DNA of 64,000 nt, taken from NCBI RefSeq assembly GCF_000407545.1, contig NZ_ASWH01000001.1, forward strand, positions 791,501 through 855,500, given 5' to 3'. The translations under genes and the position numbers were made by a program. The first letter of the stretch is position 1; each line of letters starts with the position of its first letter. This DNA is from Enterococcus gilvus ATCC BAA-350. Its GTDB lineage: Bacteria; Bacillota; Bacilli; Lactobacillales; Enterococcaceae. The notes below the pieces were generated by a model. It was given only the letters and a program-made list of their open reading frames with translations, ran no database searches and had not been told where the DNA came from. Shown in pieces: positions 45,522 through 53,764 of this stretch.

Positions 45522-46457
45522 TTATTTACGTTGTTGCTTCCCGGAGTTGCGTCCGTTGGCGTTTTTGTTTTTATTTTTGTTCTTAGGCTGTGACACTTGT
45601 TTTTGTTGCACGGGCTCAGCCTTTTTGATTGGCTTCGTTACTACTTGTTTCGGTGGGTTCTTCTTCAAATCTTCTTGGATCTTCGCTTTGATACGAGGAC
45701 GCATCAAGACATTGGTGATGAAGGTTTGGATACAACTGAAGATACCGCCGACTACCCAGTACAATGCCACCCCAGCAGGTGAGGTGAAGGACATGAAGAC
45801 GATCATCAATGGTGAAGCGATCATCATGCTGCGCATCGTTTTCTTTTGTTCTTCCGGCACACCGATCAGTGAGATGTACCCTTGGAGCAAGTAGGCGATC
45901 CCTACGACGACCACGAGAGCGATACTTGGTTTTGCCAAGTCGATCCCTAAGAAGGTCGAATGTTGGATACCTTGAGAAAAACGTGCCGTGTAATACAACG
46001 CGGAGAAGATCGGCATTTGGATCAGCAACGGCAGACAGCCCATGCCGCCCATCATGCTGACATTGTTTTCCTTGTAGACAGCTTGCATTTCACGCTGTGC
46101 TTCCATTTGTTCTTCTTGCGTCGTTGCTTGCTTTACTTTTGCTTGAGCTGCGTCGACCTGTGGTTTGATCGATTGCATTTTTTCCGATTGGACCAATGAT
46201 TTCTTGGATTGATTGATTCCCAAAGGCAAGATGATCAAGCGGACGATGATCGTTAATACAATGATCGCTAATCCGTAAGACCAGTTGAAGTTTTGAACCA
46301 TCCAATTAAGAAAGTTCTCCAATGGCACAACGAGCATTCGATAGACAAGACCTGATGTATCTGGGGTACCATCACTATTTGATTTAACACAGCCGGATAA
46401 TAGTAAAAGAACGCCCAAGAGGCCGGAGCCTAAGAGCCAATTTTTAAATTTTGTCAT
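45522..46457 (-). CDS. yidC: Membrane protein insertase YidC/OxaA
   Basis: YidC inserts and folds membrane proteins. This 311-residue protein has a lipoprotein signal with LLLLSGC (Cys near 23), then five membrane segments with SYGLAIIVLTIIVRLIILPL, GCLPLLIQMPIFSALYYTA and ALYWVVGGIFSCIQTFI. A Lys/Gln/Asn-rich C-terminal tail follows (about 265-311). The intramembrane Arg in VRLIILP is conserved. It pairs loosely with acyP, a common neighbour in Lactobacillales. Confidence 0.95.
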   Translation of the reverse strand: MTKFKNWLLGSGLLGVLLLLSGCVKSNSDGTPDTSGLVYRMLVVPLENFLNWMVQNFNWSYGLAIIVLTIIVRLIILPLGINQSKKSLVQSEKMQSIKPQVDAAQAKVKQATTQEEQMEAQREMQAVYKENNVSMMGGMGCLPLLIQMPIFSALYYTARFSQGIQHSTFLGIDLAKPSIALVVVVGIAYLLQGYISLIGVPEEQKKTMRSMMIASPLMIVFMSFTSPAGVALYWVVGGIFSCIQTFITNVLMRPRIKAKIQEDLKKNPPKQVVTKPIKKAEPVQQKQVSQPKNKNKNKNANGRNSGKQQRK

Positions 46458-46561
46458 TTATTTCTTCCTCTGCTAATAAAAATTTATACAGGAAATACTA
46501 TACTAGATAACTCAAGCCTTTTCAATGAAATTCGAGGAAATCAGGGAACCTTGTCATTTTT

Positions 46562-46834
46562 TTAATAGACCACGCGAAATTGATCGTAGTCCTTGATCCC
46601 AGGGTCTTCCGATTGGCTGATATGGGACACTTTTGCAAAAGGATTTTGCGGCTGCTCCAACTTCTCTAAAAACTGAGCCATCTGAGCCTCTGTTCCAACA
46701 GCTTCGATCGTCACACTGCTGTCCTCTTCATTTTTCACCGTACCGGTCAAGCCAATCTCAAGGGCAAGCTGATAGGTGGTATAGCGGAAGCCCACGCCCT
46801 GAACACGTCCGGTAACATTTATATGCTTCTTCAT
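46562..46834 (-). CDS. acyP: Acylphosphatase
   Basis: This 90-residue enzyme hydrolyses carboxyl-phosphate bonds. The signature GRVQGVGFRYTTYQLA holds the catalytic Arg, with the Asn in GTVKNEEDSSVTIEAVG. The start at 46834 (MKKHINVTG) follows AGGAGGGTTTCAT; earlier in-frame codons lack a ribosome site. It is divergent from the RNA methyltransferase gene. Confidence 0.93.
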   Translation of the reverse strand: MKKHINVTGRVQGVGFRYTTYQLALEIGLTGTVKNEEDSSVTIEAVGTEAQMAQFLEKLEQPQNPFAKVSHISQSEDPGIKDYDQFRVVY

Positions 46835-46973
46835 ATGAAACCCTCCTGATTCTTTTTTTCTCTTATTCACTATGATAACGACTTTTGCTGGTTGATACAA
46901 GAATTCGCGTGCTATAATGGCAGACGGAGCCATATGTTAGAAAACAACTAGCTAAAAAAGTGGAGGAAACAGT

Positions 46974-47735
46974 TTGAAAGAGATCCAATCAACTAAAAAT
47001 ACCCTTATCAAAGAAACAAAAAAATTATTGCAAAAAAAATACCGTCAACAAAGCCAAACCTATTTATTGGAAGGCTTCCATTTGATCCAAGAAGCACAGG
47101 CCGCAGAGGTGGTCTTAAAAGAAGTTTTCATCAGCCAACGCGGACTGAATGAATGGTCTGAATGGATCGAAGCCCATCTGACAGATTATTCCCTTGTTTC
47201 TGACGATGTACTGAAGGCCCTGTCTAGTCAGCCTACACCCCAAGGCATGATCGCTGTAGCGGAGATGCCGCAAGAAGAAAATGATGATTTTTCAGGTGCT
47301 TGGCTGCTATTGGACAATGTGCAAGACCCCGGCAATGTTGGAACTATGATCCGCACAGCCGATGCGGCAGGTTTTTCAGGCGTCCTTCTAGGGCAGGGGA
47401 GCGCCGATCTATACAATCCAAAGACCTTGCGCAGCACACAAGGAAGCCTCTACCATCTGTCTGTTCGAAGCGGTGACCTTTCCGCCATCATTCCTCAGTT
47501 TCAGGAGAAGGGCTATCCAGTGGTAGGCACAGCCTTGGACAAACAAGCCAAAGACTACTTATCCGTTGAGAAGATGAGTGATTTTGCCTTGGTCATGGGA
47601 AATGAAGGTCAGGGGATGTCGCCCGAACTATTAGCCATGACAGACCAAAATGTGTACATTACAATTAAAGGAAAAGCTGAATCTTTAAACGTTGGAATCG
47701 CGGCTGGCGTGTTAATGTTCCACTTACTTAAGTAA
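46974..47735 (+). CDS. TrmH/SpoU-family RNA 2'-O-methyltransferase
   Basis: 253 residues. An N-terminal substrate-binding domain (KKYRQQSQTYLLEGFHLIQEA) precedes a SPOUT domain with LLDNVQDPGNVGTMIRTADAAGFSGVLL, VMGNEGQGMSPEL and the C-terminal knot SLNVGIAAGVLMFHL. It uses S-adenosylmethionine to methylate rRNA, but which site is not readable here. The start is TTG after TGGAGGAAACAG. Confidence 0.92.
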   Translation: MKEIQSTKNTLIKETKKLLQKKYRQQSQTYLLEGFHLIQEAQAAEVVLKEVFISQRGLNEWSEWIEAHLTDYSLVSDDVLKALSSQPTPQGMIAVAEMPQEENDDFSGAWLLLDNVQDPGNVGTMIRTADAAGFSGVLLGQGSADLYNPKTLRSTQGSLYHLSVRSGDLSAIIPQFQEKGYPVVGTALDKQAKDYLSVEKMSDFALVMGNEGQGMSPELLAMTDQNVYITIKGKAESLNVGIAAGVLMFHLLK

Positions 47736-47864
47736 AAATTCACATTTTGGTAATCGATATTAAGGAACTGTTAAACTTTATTCACAAACTCATGGAAGCC
47801 TATTCAATGAATCTGCCACGTGCTATACTATTTGACAGAGACAAAGAAAAGGGGCTTTATATCC

Positions 47865-48362
47865 ATGACAGAAAACTGGCGTGATGATGAAGAATACGTT
47901 TCTTATATAGAAGATTTATTAGCTACCGAAGAGGTACAAAAATTAGCAAATTACATCCAACACATGCATTCAACACGGTTGGAACACTCAATCAGTGTTT
48001 CTTATAATAGCTACAAATTAGCAAAACAATTCAACGGCGATGCTAGAGCCACTGCTCGTGCAGGTCTATTACACGATCTGTTCTATTACGACTGGCGCAC
48101 AACGAAATTCGACGAAGGATCGCATGCCTACATGCATCCACGAATCGCTGTTAAAAACGCAGAAAAAATCACGGAGTTGTCAGACTTAGAACGTGATATT
48201 ATTATTAAGCATATGTGGGGCGCAACGATCACTCCCCCTAAATACAAAGAAAGCTACATCGTAACGATGGTCGATAAATACTGCGCCATCAAAGAAGCCG
48301 CTGTGCCGATAGTAGACCGCTTCAATTCCTACAAAGCACGCTTGAAGAAAGAGTGGAACTAA
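47865..48362 (+). CDS. HD-domain phosphohydrolase, small form
   Basis: 165 residues. The HD motif is spread over HSTRLEHSISVSYNSYKLAK, ARAGLLHDLFYYDW and HMWGATITPPKYKESYIVTMVDKYCAIKEA, giving the H...HD...D metal ligands. The substrate is unknown; related small HD proteins are often annotated as possible nucleotidases. The ATG at 47865 follows AAAGGGGCTTTATATCC. It ends at a terminator followed by repeat locus D. Confidence 0.85.
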   Translation: MTENWRDDEEYVSYIEDLLATEEVQKLANYIQHMHSTRLEHSISVSYNSYKLAKQFNGDARATARAGLLHDLFYYDWRTTKFDEGSHAYMHPRIAVKNAEKITELSDLERDIIIKHMWGATITPPKYKESYIVTMVDKYCAIKEAAVPIVDRFNSYKARLKKEWN

Positions 48363-48372
48363 CAGAACAATT

Positions 48373-48411
48373 CCAGGCACCAAACAAAAAAATTGTTTGG
48401 TGCCTTTGTTT
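48373..48411 (+). terminator. Terminator of the HD gene
   Basis: AGGCACCAAACAA / TTGTTTGGTGCCT with a T-rich end. Repeat locus D starts 2 bases later. Confidence 0.9.
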
Positions 48412-48412
48412 T

Positions 48413-48690
48413 GCCAGTTTTCCTTCCTGCTTCAGCAGGTTAGGAAAATGGTATGCGTACGAAGATCCCTCATTTTTCAGGTTTTTAGAAAAATGAATAC
48501 CTATTATATAAGTTAGCGGCTAGGTAGATTTTTCGAAGTGTATGCGGTCAGAACGAGTATTCTTGAACGTATTCTTCGTATTTGAACGAAGGGTTTAGTA
48601 GAATGGAGTAAGTGGACGAAGGTGGGAAAAGCTTTTTTCCATGCCCTTTGTAAAACGGAAAAATGTAAGGGCTCTTTTAGGTAAAACAGT
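48413..48690 (+). repeat. Structured intergenic repeat, locus D
   Basis: The head hairpin TTTTCCT TCCTGC / GCAGG TT AGGAAAA is followed by GGTATGCGTACGAAGAT, a second hairpin ATTTTTC / TTAGAAAAAT, and GTTAGCGGCTAGG in the tail position. A weaker second module shows GTTTAGTAGAATGGAGTAAG, ACGAAGGT and a TTTTTTCCATGCCC / GGAAAAA hairpin. No gene is visible between 48363 and 48761. Confidence 0.72.
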
Positions 48691-48761
48691 TTATCAACTC
48701 GTTTATCGTTCATTGGTGTTGGCCGTGACTTAATTTAGATTGTAAGAAAGAGAGGAACAAA

Positions 48762-49382
48762 GTGATCAAACCAAATATAGCAAAGCAGTTAGTTTTTGCC
48801 ATCGTCGGAACATTTATCGCCGCGGTGGGGGTCCGATTGATCGTCGTCAGCGGATTGGGAGCAGACGCGATCAGCACATTGGTGTTAGGAATCCTTCAGC
48901 ATGTCTCCCTACAGTTCGGCACGGTGAGTATGATGTTCAGTGGGATCGTCTTAGTGTTCATCTTTTTTTACGATCGAAAAATGATCGGTATCGGAAGTAT
49001 CATCAATAGCTTCGGACTCGGTTTTTGCCTGAATCTCTTGGATGGGATGGGGATCTTGCATACGATTCCTGATGGGCTGGGCTATCCGTCGATCATCGCG
49101 GGATCGATCGTGTTCGGTATCGGTACCGGGATCTATCTACTGGCGGATGCTGGATCAGCGGCGTATGAATGTTTGATGGTCTTGATGAAGCGATTGCTGA
49201 AGAGCTCGGTGAAGGTGGCACGGATCGTCTTAGATGCCATCATCTTTTTGGCGGGCTTCCTGTTAGGCGGACATATCGGCTTTGGGACGCTGATCGTATT
49301 ATTATTGATGGGCCCTTCGTTGGAAATGACCTTGAATCATTTGCCAAAACTGAAATTTTTCCGTGTACAGCAAGCAAAATAG
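48762..49382 (+). CDS. YczE/YitT-like membrane protein
   Basis: 206 residues with about five to six membrane helices and the repeated pattern GLGADAISTLVLGILQHVSL and GIGTGIYLLADAGSAAYECLM. This matches the YczE/YyaS group of predicted integral membrane proteins, whose role is not known. The start is GTG after AGAGAGGAACAAA. It is preceded by repeat locus D and stands alone. Confidence 0.78.
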   Translation: MIKPNIAKQLVFAIVGTFIAAVGVRLIVVSGLGADAISTLVLGILQHVSLQFGTVSMMFSGIVLVFIFFYDRKMIGIGSIINSFGLGFCLNLLDGMGILHTIPDGLGYPSIIAGSIVFGIGTGIYLLADAGSAAYECLMVLMKRLLKSSVKVARIVLDAIIFLAGFLLGGHIGFGTLIVLLLMGPSLEMTLNHLPKLKFFRVQQAK

Positions 49383-49563
49383 AGCAAGGAAGCGATTTTT
49401 TCCTAGTAACCGAATGGGTTATTTGCTACAATGAATAAGGTTCATTTTATAGTAGAGAGGTGCGAATGATTTCTTGCTCCGGCAGAAAAAAAGCGCATAC
49501 GAAGAACGATCCATCGAATGAAACGATTCGAACAGATAAAAATAGGAATAGGAGTGCTTATTA

Positions 49564-50127
49564 ATGATTGCAGCAAGCGATTTACGTGCAGGGATGACTT
49601 TTGTTCAAGGAGACAAATTGATCAAAGTGTTAGATGCCAGCCACCACAAACCTGGTAAGGGAAACACCGTTATGCGCATGAAATTGCGTGACGTTCGTAC
49701 AGGTTCAACTTACGATACGACGTTCCGTCCAGATGAAAAATTTGAAAAAGCGATGATGGAAACGAAGCCTGTTCAATATTTGTACAGCCAAGATGACATC
49801 GCGATTTTCATGGATCTAGAAACCTATGAACAATACGAAATTCCAATTGCGACAGTTGAAGAAGAAATGAAGTATTTACTTGAAAATATGGAAGTAAAAA
49901 TCCAATTTTACGGTGAAGAAGTGATCGGTTTGACATTGCCTACGTCCGTTGTTTTGCGAGTGGTTGAAACTCAACCATCCATCAAAGGTGCGACAGTTAC
50001 TGGTTCAGGCAAACCTGCGACCATGGAAACAGGCTTAGTCGTGAACGTTCCTGACTTTATCGAAGAAGGCGAAATGCTGGAAATCAACACTCAAGAAGGT
50101 ACGTACCAAAAACGCGCAAATAAATAA
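49564..50127 (+). CDS. efp: Elongation factor P
   Basis: EF-P enters the ribosomal E site and relieves stalling at polyproline. The 187-residue protein has the three-barrel layout, and the loop HHKPGKGN places Lys at position 32, the residue modified in B. subtilis [30 protein letters not shown] C-terminal signature is present as [28 protein letters not shown] precedes the ATG. Confidence 0.97.
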   Translation: MIAASDLRAGMTFVQGDKLIKVLDASHHKPGKGNTVMRMKLRDVRTGSTYDTTFRPDEKFEKAMMETKPVQYLYSQDDIAIFMDLETYEQYEIPIATVEEEMKYLLENMEVKIQFYGEEVIGLTLPTSVVLRVVETQPSIKGATVTGSGKPATMETGLVVNVPDFIEEGEMLEINTQEGTYQKRANK

Positions 50128-50135
50128 TCAAGAAA

Positions 50136-50196
50136 AGACCATGATCGCTGGGAGGACTTCCAAGAGGAGTCGACGCACGCGGTCATGGCTTTTTTA
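50136..50196 (+). terminator. Terminator of efp
   Basis: GACCATGATCGC pairs with GCGGTCATGGC, followed by six T residues. Confidence 0.85.
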
Positions 50197-50348
50197 TGTC
50201 AAAATAGAAAATGACACCTTTACTAGAAACGCTGCGAATTCCCCTGGAAAACAACGCTACAAATTGTGACATAGCTGCTATGACACGATTCATAGCGTAA
50301 TAAAGGGACATTCATACTCTATACTTTTAATAGGTCAGGAGGACGATC

Positions 50349-51077
50349 ATGGATATAGGATCAAAATTAAAAGAACATCGAACAACGAGAAATTTAACGC
50401 AGGAAGAGGTGGCGATGAAGCTGAATGTTTCCCGAACGACAGTTTCAAGTTGGGAAACGGGGCGCACATTTCCTGATATTGAAAAGCTCGTTTATTTAAG
50501 CGACCTGTATGATCTCTCCTTAGACCAATTAATCAAAGAGGAGCCGGTGATCATGGAAACCCTTGTGACAGAAAGAAAAAAATTAGGACGCTACAAGATT
50601 CTTAAAAGTATAGGTCTTGCTTTGGTGGCATTATTTGTACTCTACAATCTCTATTGGTTCACAGCAGTCTATCCCAGAAATCAAAAGTTGAAGGATTGGG
50701 ATAAGACGGAAGCAAATAATTATCTTCATAAAGGAAAGCATACGTTTCAGGCTCATGACCTTCGCTATCTAGAGCCGCTGCACAATGGCAATATCCCTGT
50801 TTCTACCTATCGAGGGAGCGCCTTCGATGTAGGTATCGATGGAGATTACGTCTATGTAGGTCTTTATGGAAAAGCCGATCGCATGAAATTAGATGTTCCA
50901 AAGTCGACAAATTTTACTCTGCGCTTCAAAAGAAACGAAAGAAATCCTTCTTATGAAAAAGTAAGTGGGGATACACCACCAAGTGAAGCGAAGAAAATTC
51001 TAAAGGAACATGCCAAAGAATTTAATGAAGACCTCCGCGCGGTTCAAGCTGTCTGGGATAGTGTCAATAATAACTAA
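50349..51077 (+). CDS. Membrane-anchored XRE-type regulator
   Basis: 242 residues. The N-terminal helix-turn-helix (IGSKLKEHRTTRNLTQEEVAMKLNVSRTTVSSWETGR) is XRE-like. A membrane helix follows (about 86-108, ILKSIGLALVALFVLYNLYWF), then an outside domain of about 130 residues. The layout fits a one-component sensor that detects an extracellular signal. No target operator or partner gene was recognised. AGGAGGACGATC precedes the ATG and a terminator follows. Confidence 0.82.
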   Translation: MDIGSKLKEHRTTRNLTQEEVAMKLNVSRTTVSSWETGRTFPDIEKLVYLSDLYDLSLDQLIKEEPVIMETLVTERKKLGRYKILKSIGLALVALFVLYNLYWFTAVYPRNQKLKDWDKTEANNYLHKGKHTFQAHDLRYLEPLHNGNIPVSTYRGSAFDVGIDGDYVYVGLYGKADRMKLDVPKSTNFTLRFKRNERNPSYEKVSGDTPPSEAKKILKEHAKEFNEDLRAVQAVWDSVNNN

Positions 51078-51088
51078 TACGATCACTG

Positions 51089-51127
51089 CTGGTAGAAAAC
51101 CTCACGATATTTTCTACCAGTTTTTTT
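51089..51127. terminator. Terminator after the XRE gene
   Basis: CTGGTAGAAAA / TTTTCTACCAG with eight T residues. The converging gene ends 4 bp away. Confidence 0.9.
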
Positions 51128-51130
51128 CGA

Positions 51131-51583
51131 TCAGTGAAACGTACGCACGATGTCTTGGATGTCTCGATTGATTTTATTTGGTGCGATGTATTTTCGCCCT
51201 TTCGCAGTGAGGCTGTCACGAGCGAAGATCGTCGCGCTTGCCGTCAAGCACCCTTTTGAGCAGCAGTGGATGACTTTTCTGAATTCGTCATATTCAAATT
51301 GGAAAAAACTGCTGGTGAGATTCAGATGATCCGGGCGGAAGGTGTAGCAGTGGTCGTTAAGATCCTCAGAAAAGGGGTGCAGACACCCGGGACAGATATG
51401 CCATTTTCTCCCGTGTACTCTATAGGAGCTTTCTATGTACCGCTTTTGTTGAATGCGTAAAAGTCTCACAGGATACAGACTTTTTGTAGGAAAATTGTTA
51501 TTCAAAAAGATTAATTGATCAATGGATTGCTGATCTTCAAAGGATTCAAATCGTGTGGGAATACTCGTAGTGAATTGAAGCAT
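51131..51583 (-). CDS. Cysteine-rich protein of unknown function
   Basis: 150 residues starting MLQFTTSIPTRFESFEDQQ (ATG 51583 after AGAGGAAAAGACA). It contains paired Cys/His motifs, WHICPGCLHPF...DHCYTF and VIHCCSKGCL, suggesting one or two zinc knuckles. I do not recognise the family. It lies downstream of, and on the same strand as, the Fst-like toxin and the DUF2922-like cluster, but is separated from them by about 350 bp and may be unrelated. Confidence 0.6.
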   Translation of the reverse strand: MLQFTTSIPTRFESFEDQQSIDQLIFLNNNFPTKSLYPVRLLRIQQKRYIESSYRVHGRKWHICPGCLHPFSEDLNDHCYTFRPDHLNLTSSFFQFEYDEFRKVIHCCSKGCLTASATIFARDSLTAKGRKYIAPNKINRDIQDIVRTFH

Positions 51584-51936
51584 TGTCTTTTCCTCTTTTC
51601 TAATAGTTACACTAATATAATAAAAAGAAAGCATCTCTAAAAAAGAAGGGTCCCATCCAAGAGGGAAGAACAAGAAGTTGAGAGCAGGTTGCTAAGGGTC
51701 GTAACAACCTAATATTAAGGAGTAATTCCTCTCGAATGAGAACAGCCTATATCCGTTTTCATATAGGAAGGGCAACAAAAAATGGCCTCAATTCTTAATA
51801 AAGATACTTTCTAAAATAACTATAGCAAAAAAAGATTGCGGTGTGAAATTCCTTTTTTTACAAAATAACAATCGTTATTAAATTATTTTTTTTAACTCTG
51901 CATTAATAGAGACAATACAGATCTTTTTTTCAGTCG

Positions 51937-52029
51937 TCAGGGATCGTGCCTCCGCAGTAAATGATTGACGAGGGCAACGATCAGCCCCACAAAGAGGGGA
52001 GCGAGGATATAACGAATAAGCTCACTCAA
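51937..52029 (-). CDS. Fst-like type I toxin peptide (30 residues)
   Basis: The peptide begins MSELIRYILAPLFVGLIVAL and ends in a basic/charged tail (NHLLRRHDP). It matches the Fst/Ldr toxin plan: a short polar start, a membrane helix with the conserved A-P-x-F-V-G-L block, and a charged C-terminus. The Fst toxin of plasmid pAD1 has APIFVGLV at the same place. The start is TTG behind AAAGGAGGTGATCC, which is complementary to the whole 3' end of 16S rRNA. The site is enclosed in a hairpin. An antisense RNA would be expected; its promoter was not firmly located. Confidence 0.75.
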   Translation of the reverse strand: MSELIRYILAPLFVGLIVALVNHLLRRHDP

Positions 52030-52053
52030 AAGGATCACCTCCTTTCACGAGTG
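52023..52053 (-). promoter_or_regulatory. Hairpin enclosing the toxin ribosome site and start codon
   Basis: On the minus strand CACTC-GTG-AAAGGA loop TCCTTT-T-GAGTG pairs around GGTGA, taking up the Shine-Dalgarno and TTG start. Upstream GTCGTCA (near 52064) is complementary to TGACGAC at the 3' end (near 51935), a possible 5'-3' closing helix. Confidence 0.65.
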
Positions 52054-52124
52054 GGGAGGGTGACGACAAGAGAGGCTACCTGCACGCAGCACTAATGAGA
52101 CGAACAAAGATTACGTTAGAGACC

Positions 52125-52724
52125 TTACTCGCGTCTATCTGGTGAAGAGTCGGGCTCTCCCTTGTTTTTCTTCCGTCGAAACAGACGATCCAGCAGTTTT
52201 TTTCGCGGCTTCTTCTCAGCCGGCTTCGCTTGGTAGGACGAAGCTGTCTGTACAGAAGACTCACTACAGGAAGTTGTGCGTTCATTACCTATGGGCATAA
52301 CGTTTTTTATTAATGACGGTTGGTTAATCGTCGCAGTGTCCGCAAGTACGACCGCTGGCACTTTCGGGCGCTCCACGGGCATAGGAAGCTGTGGAACCAA
52401 TGCTTCAGGAAGCGGAGCAAGCTCTTGAGCCGCTGCCACAGGAAAGCAAGGCACGTCAGGTTCAAAAGAATCCTCTTCCTCCGAAATGTCTGTTGCGCTG
52501 TCGAAAATAGGGGAGATTTTTTTCGTTACCAATTTGCCGGATACCACAGAATCAAAGAGTTTTACGCCATCCTTTTCAAAAATGTCTAAGGTCGTCAAGA
52601 GTTCGCAGGCTGCTTTCATTTCTTGCGGCGTCAAGCTGGTATCGACGTCTCTATAGGTCCAGTTATGTGCGTGCCCTTCACCATCTGCGAAGGTCGTTAC
52701 TAAATTTGTCGTCTCAATACTCAT
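52125..52724 (-). CDS. DUF2922-like protein with proline-rich and basic tail
   Basis: 199 residues. Residues 1-75 are DUF2922-like: TTFADGEGHAHNWTYRDVDTS, then a helix with ACELLTTLDIFEKDGVKLFDSV. A Pro/Ala-rich linker (about 95-165) and a strongly basic tail follow (EKKPRKKLLDRLFRRKKNK). The tail could bind nucleic acid or membrane. The start MSIETTNL follows GAAAGGAAC. It is the last gene of the DUF1659/DUF2922 cluster, ahead of the Fst-like toxin. Confidence 0.7.
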   Translation of the reverse strand: MSIETTNLVTTFADGEGHAHNWTYRDVDTSLTPQEMKAACELLTTLDIFEKDGVKLFDSVVSGKLVTKKISPIFDSATDISEEEDSFEPDVPCFPVAAAQELAPLPEALVPQLPMPVERPKVPAVVLADTATINQPSLIKNVMPIGNERTTSCSESSVQTASSYQAKPAEKKPRKKLLDRLFRRKKNKGEPDSSPDRRE

Positions 52725-52777
52725 GTCAAAGTTCCTTTCTTTTAGTTTATTTGTGTGCGCAGGTAGATAGAATGATC

Positions 52778-53167
52778 TCACGGTTCGTTGGTTTCTTCGG
52801 GACGGACAAGGGAAATCAAGGAACGAACAACTGTCTTGGCTTTTTCTACATAGTCTCTAGCAGGAAACATCTTCATCCGCAGCGCCCGCCATTCAGGAGC
52901 CATGAAGTAATCCTGGAAATAGTAGAAGAAGCGTTTCATCGTACGGGTGGCTTTTGTATTTAAGAAAATGTAGCGAACGAGATCCTTCAGAACATGGGCA
53001 AACTCTTTCGCTCCCAGTTGATGTCGCACGCGTAATGCCAAGATATAATGAATCGTTTTGGTGCTGTTTTGAGTCAATTGATAGAACCACGTGATCCGGT
53101 TCTCCAATGTTTCTAATTTCAAAGTGAATAGCTGGTGATGATCGAGTGCCAAGTCCTTCATTCTCAT
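52778..53167 (-). CDS. Helical protein paired with DUF2922-like proteins
   Basis: 129 residues, probably all helical: HQLFTLKLETLENRITWFYQLTQ, VRHQLGAKEFAHVLKDLVRYIF, FFYYFQDYFMAPEWRALRMK. It aligns with the first about 115 residues of the protein encoded at 58639-59379 (QLFSMKRGNLEKRISQYY, FVCKDLFKELF, CLYFYDFFTYDEWEVVRDR). No known domain is recognised. It lies between two DUF2922-like genes on the same strand, so they are likely co-expressed. Confidence 0.68.
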   Translation of the reverse strand: MRMKDLALDHHQLFTLKLETLENRITWFYQLTQNSTKTIHYILALRVRHQLGAKEFAHVLKDLVRYIFLNTKATRTMKRFFYYFQDYFMAPEWRALRMKMFPARDYVEKAKTVVRSLISLVRPEETNEP

Positions 53168-53231
53168 CGAATCTCATCCTTCCTTTTCTTAATAGAGGGG
53201 AGCGGGGAGCACCCGCTCGACCTCCTGGTGA

Positions 53232-53450
53232 TTAGCCTTTAAAAATTTCTTGTTCCGTCGTTTCGACATAAGCGGCGCTGTCAACTGTATTGAATAGGAA
53301 AGCATCGTCCTTTTTGAAGAGCTTCAGGTCGCCTAAACGTCCTAGCAAGCCTTTGATCTCAGTCGGTGTTTTCGTCGTTGTTGGGTTTTCCAGGCTCCAG
53401 GTCTGTACTTTTCCAGAGCTGGTTTTGAATTTCGCGACAAGTTTTTTCAT
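53232..53450 (-). CDS. DUF2922-like small protein
   Basis: 72 residues: MKKLVAKFKTSSGKVQTWSL, then PTEIKGLLGRLGDLKLFKKDDAFLF and a closing strand SAAYVETTEQEI. Length and pattern (beta strands with TWSLENP, then a helix) match DUF2922, which is often encoded next to DUF1659 proteins; its function is unknown. GAGGAAGAAG precedes the ATG, and the DUF1659-like gene is 21 bp upstream. Confidence 0.75.
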   Translation of the reverse strand: MKKLVAKFKTSSGKVQTWSLENPTTTKTPTEIKGLLGRLGDLKLFKKDDAFLFNTVDSAAYVETTEQEIFKG

Positions 53451-53471
53451 TTCTTCTTCCTCCTTTATAGG

Positions 53472-53675
53472 TTATTTCACGTAGCGTGTTTGCGTCGTTA
53501 AGATCGCGCTGTCCAAGTAGCTGTCTTCCGCGGACAATTCCGTTAAGATCTCACCCAATTCTAGGATGGCTTCCTCTGACGGATCATCGATCACATGTTG
53601 AAAATTGACCTTCTTCATCTTTTCTAATCCTTGGTCGATATGGACCTGTAATTTGCTGCCTAATTTTTGAAGCAT
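53472..53675 (-). CDS. DUF1659-like small protein
   Basis: 67 residues beginning MLQKLGSKLQVHIDQGLEKM, followed by VNFQHVIDDPSEEAILELGEILTELS and TTQTRYVK. This fits the DUF1659 plan (strand, N-V turn, helix, C-terminal strand) that accompanies DUF2922 in many Bacillota; function unknown. The ATG at 53675 follows CGGAGGAAACAACG. It is the first gene of the unit below the comK-like gene, whose stop is about 300 bp upstream. Confidence 0.7.
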   Translation of the reverse strand: MLQKLGSKLQVHIDQGLEKMKKVNFQHVIDDPSEEAILELGEILTELSAEDSYLDSAILTTQTRYVK

Positions 53676-53764
53676 CGTTGTTTCCTCCGTTTCGATTTTT
53701 TTGTACCGGCCGGTGACTACAAGATAGAGGATTTTCCCAGAAGAAACAAATCGCAAAATGACCG

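Noticed and set aside
51880..51935. Promoter for an antisense RNA to the Fst-like toxin
   Set aside because: TTAACT...TACAGA with an 18 bp spacer is possible but weak; not reported as a feature without transcript evidence.
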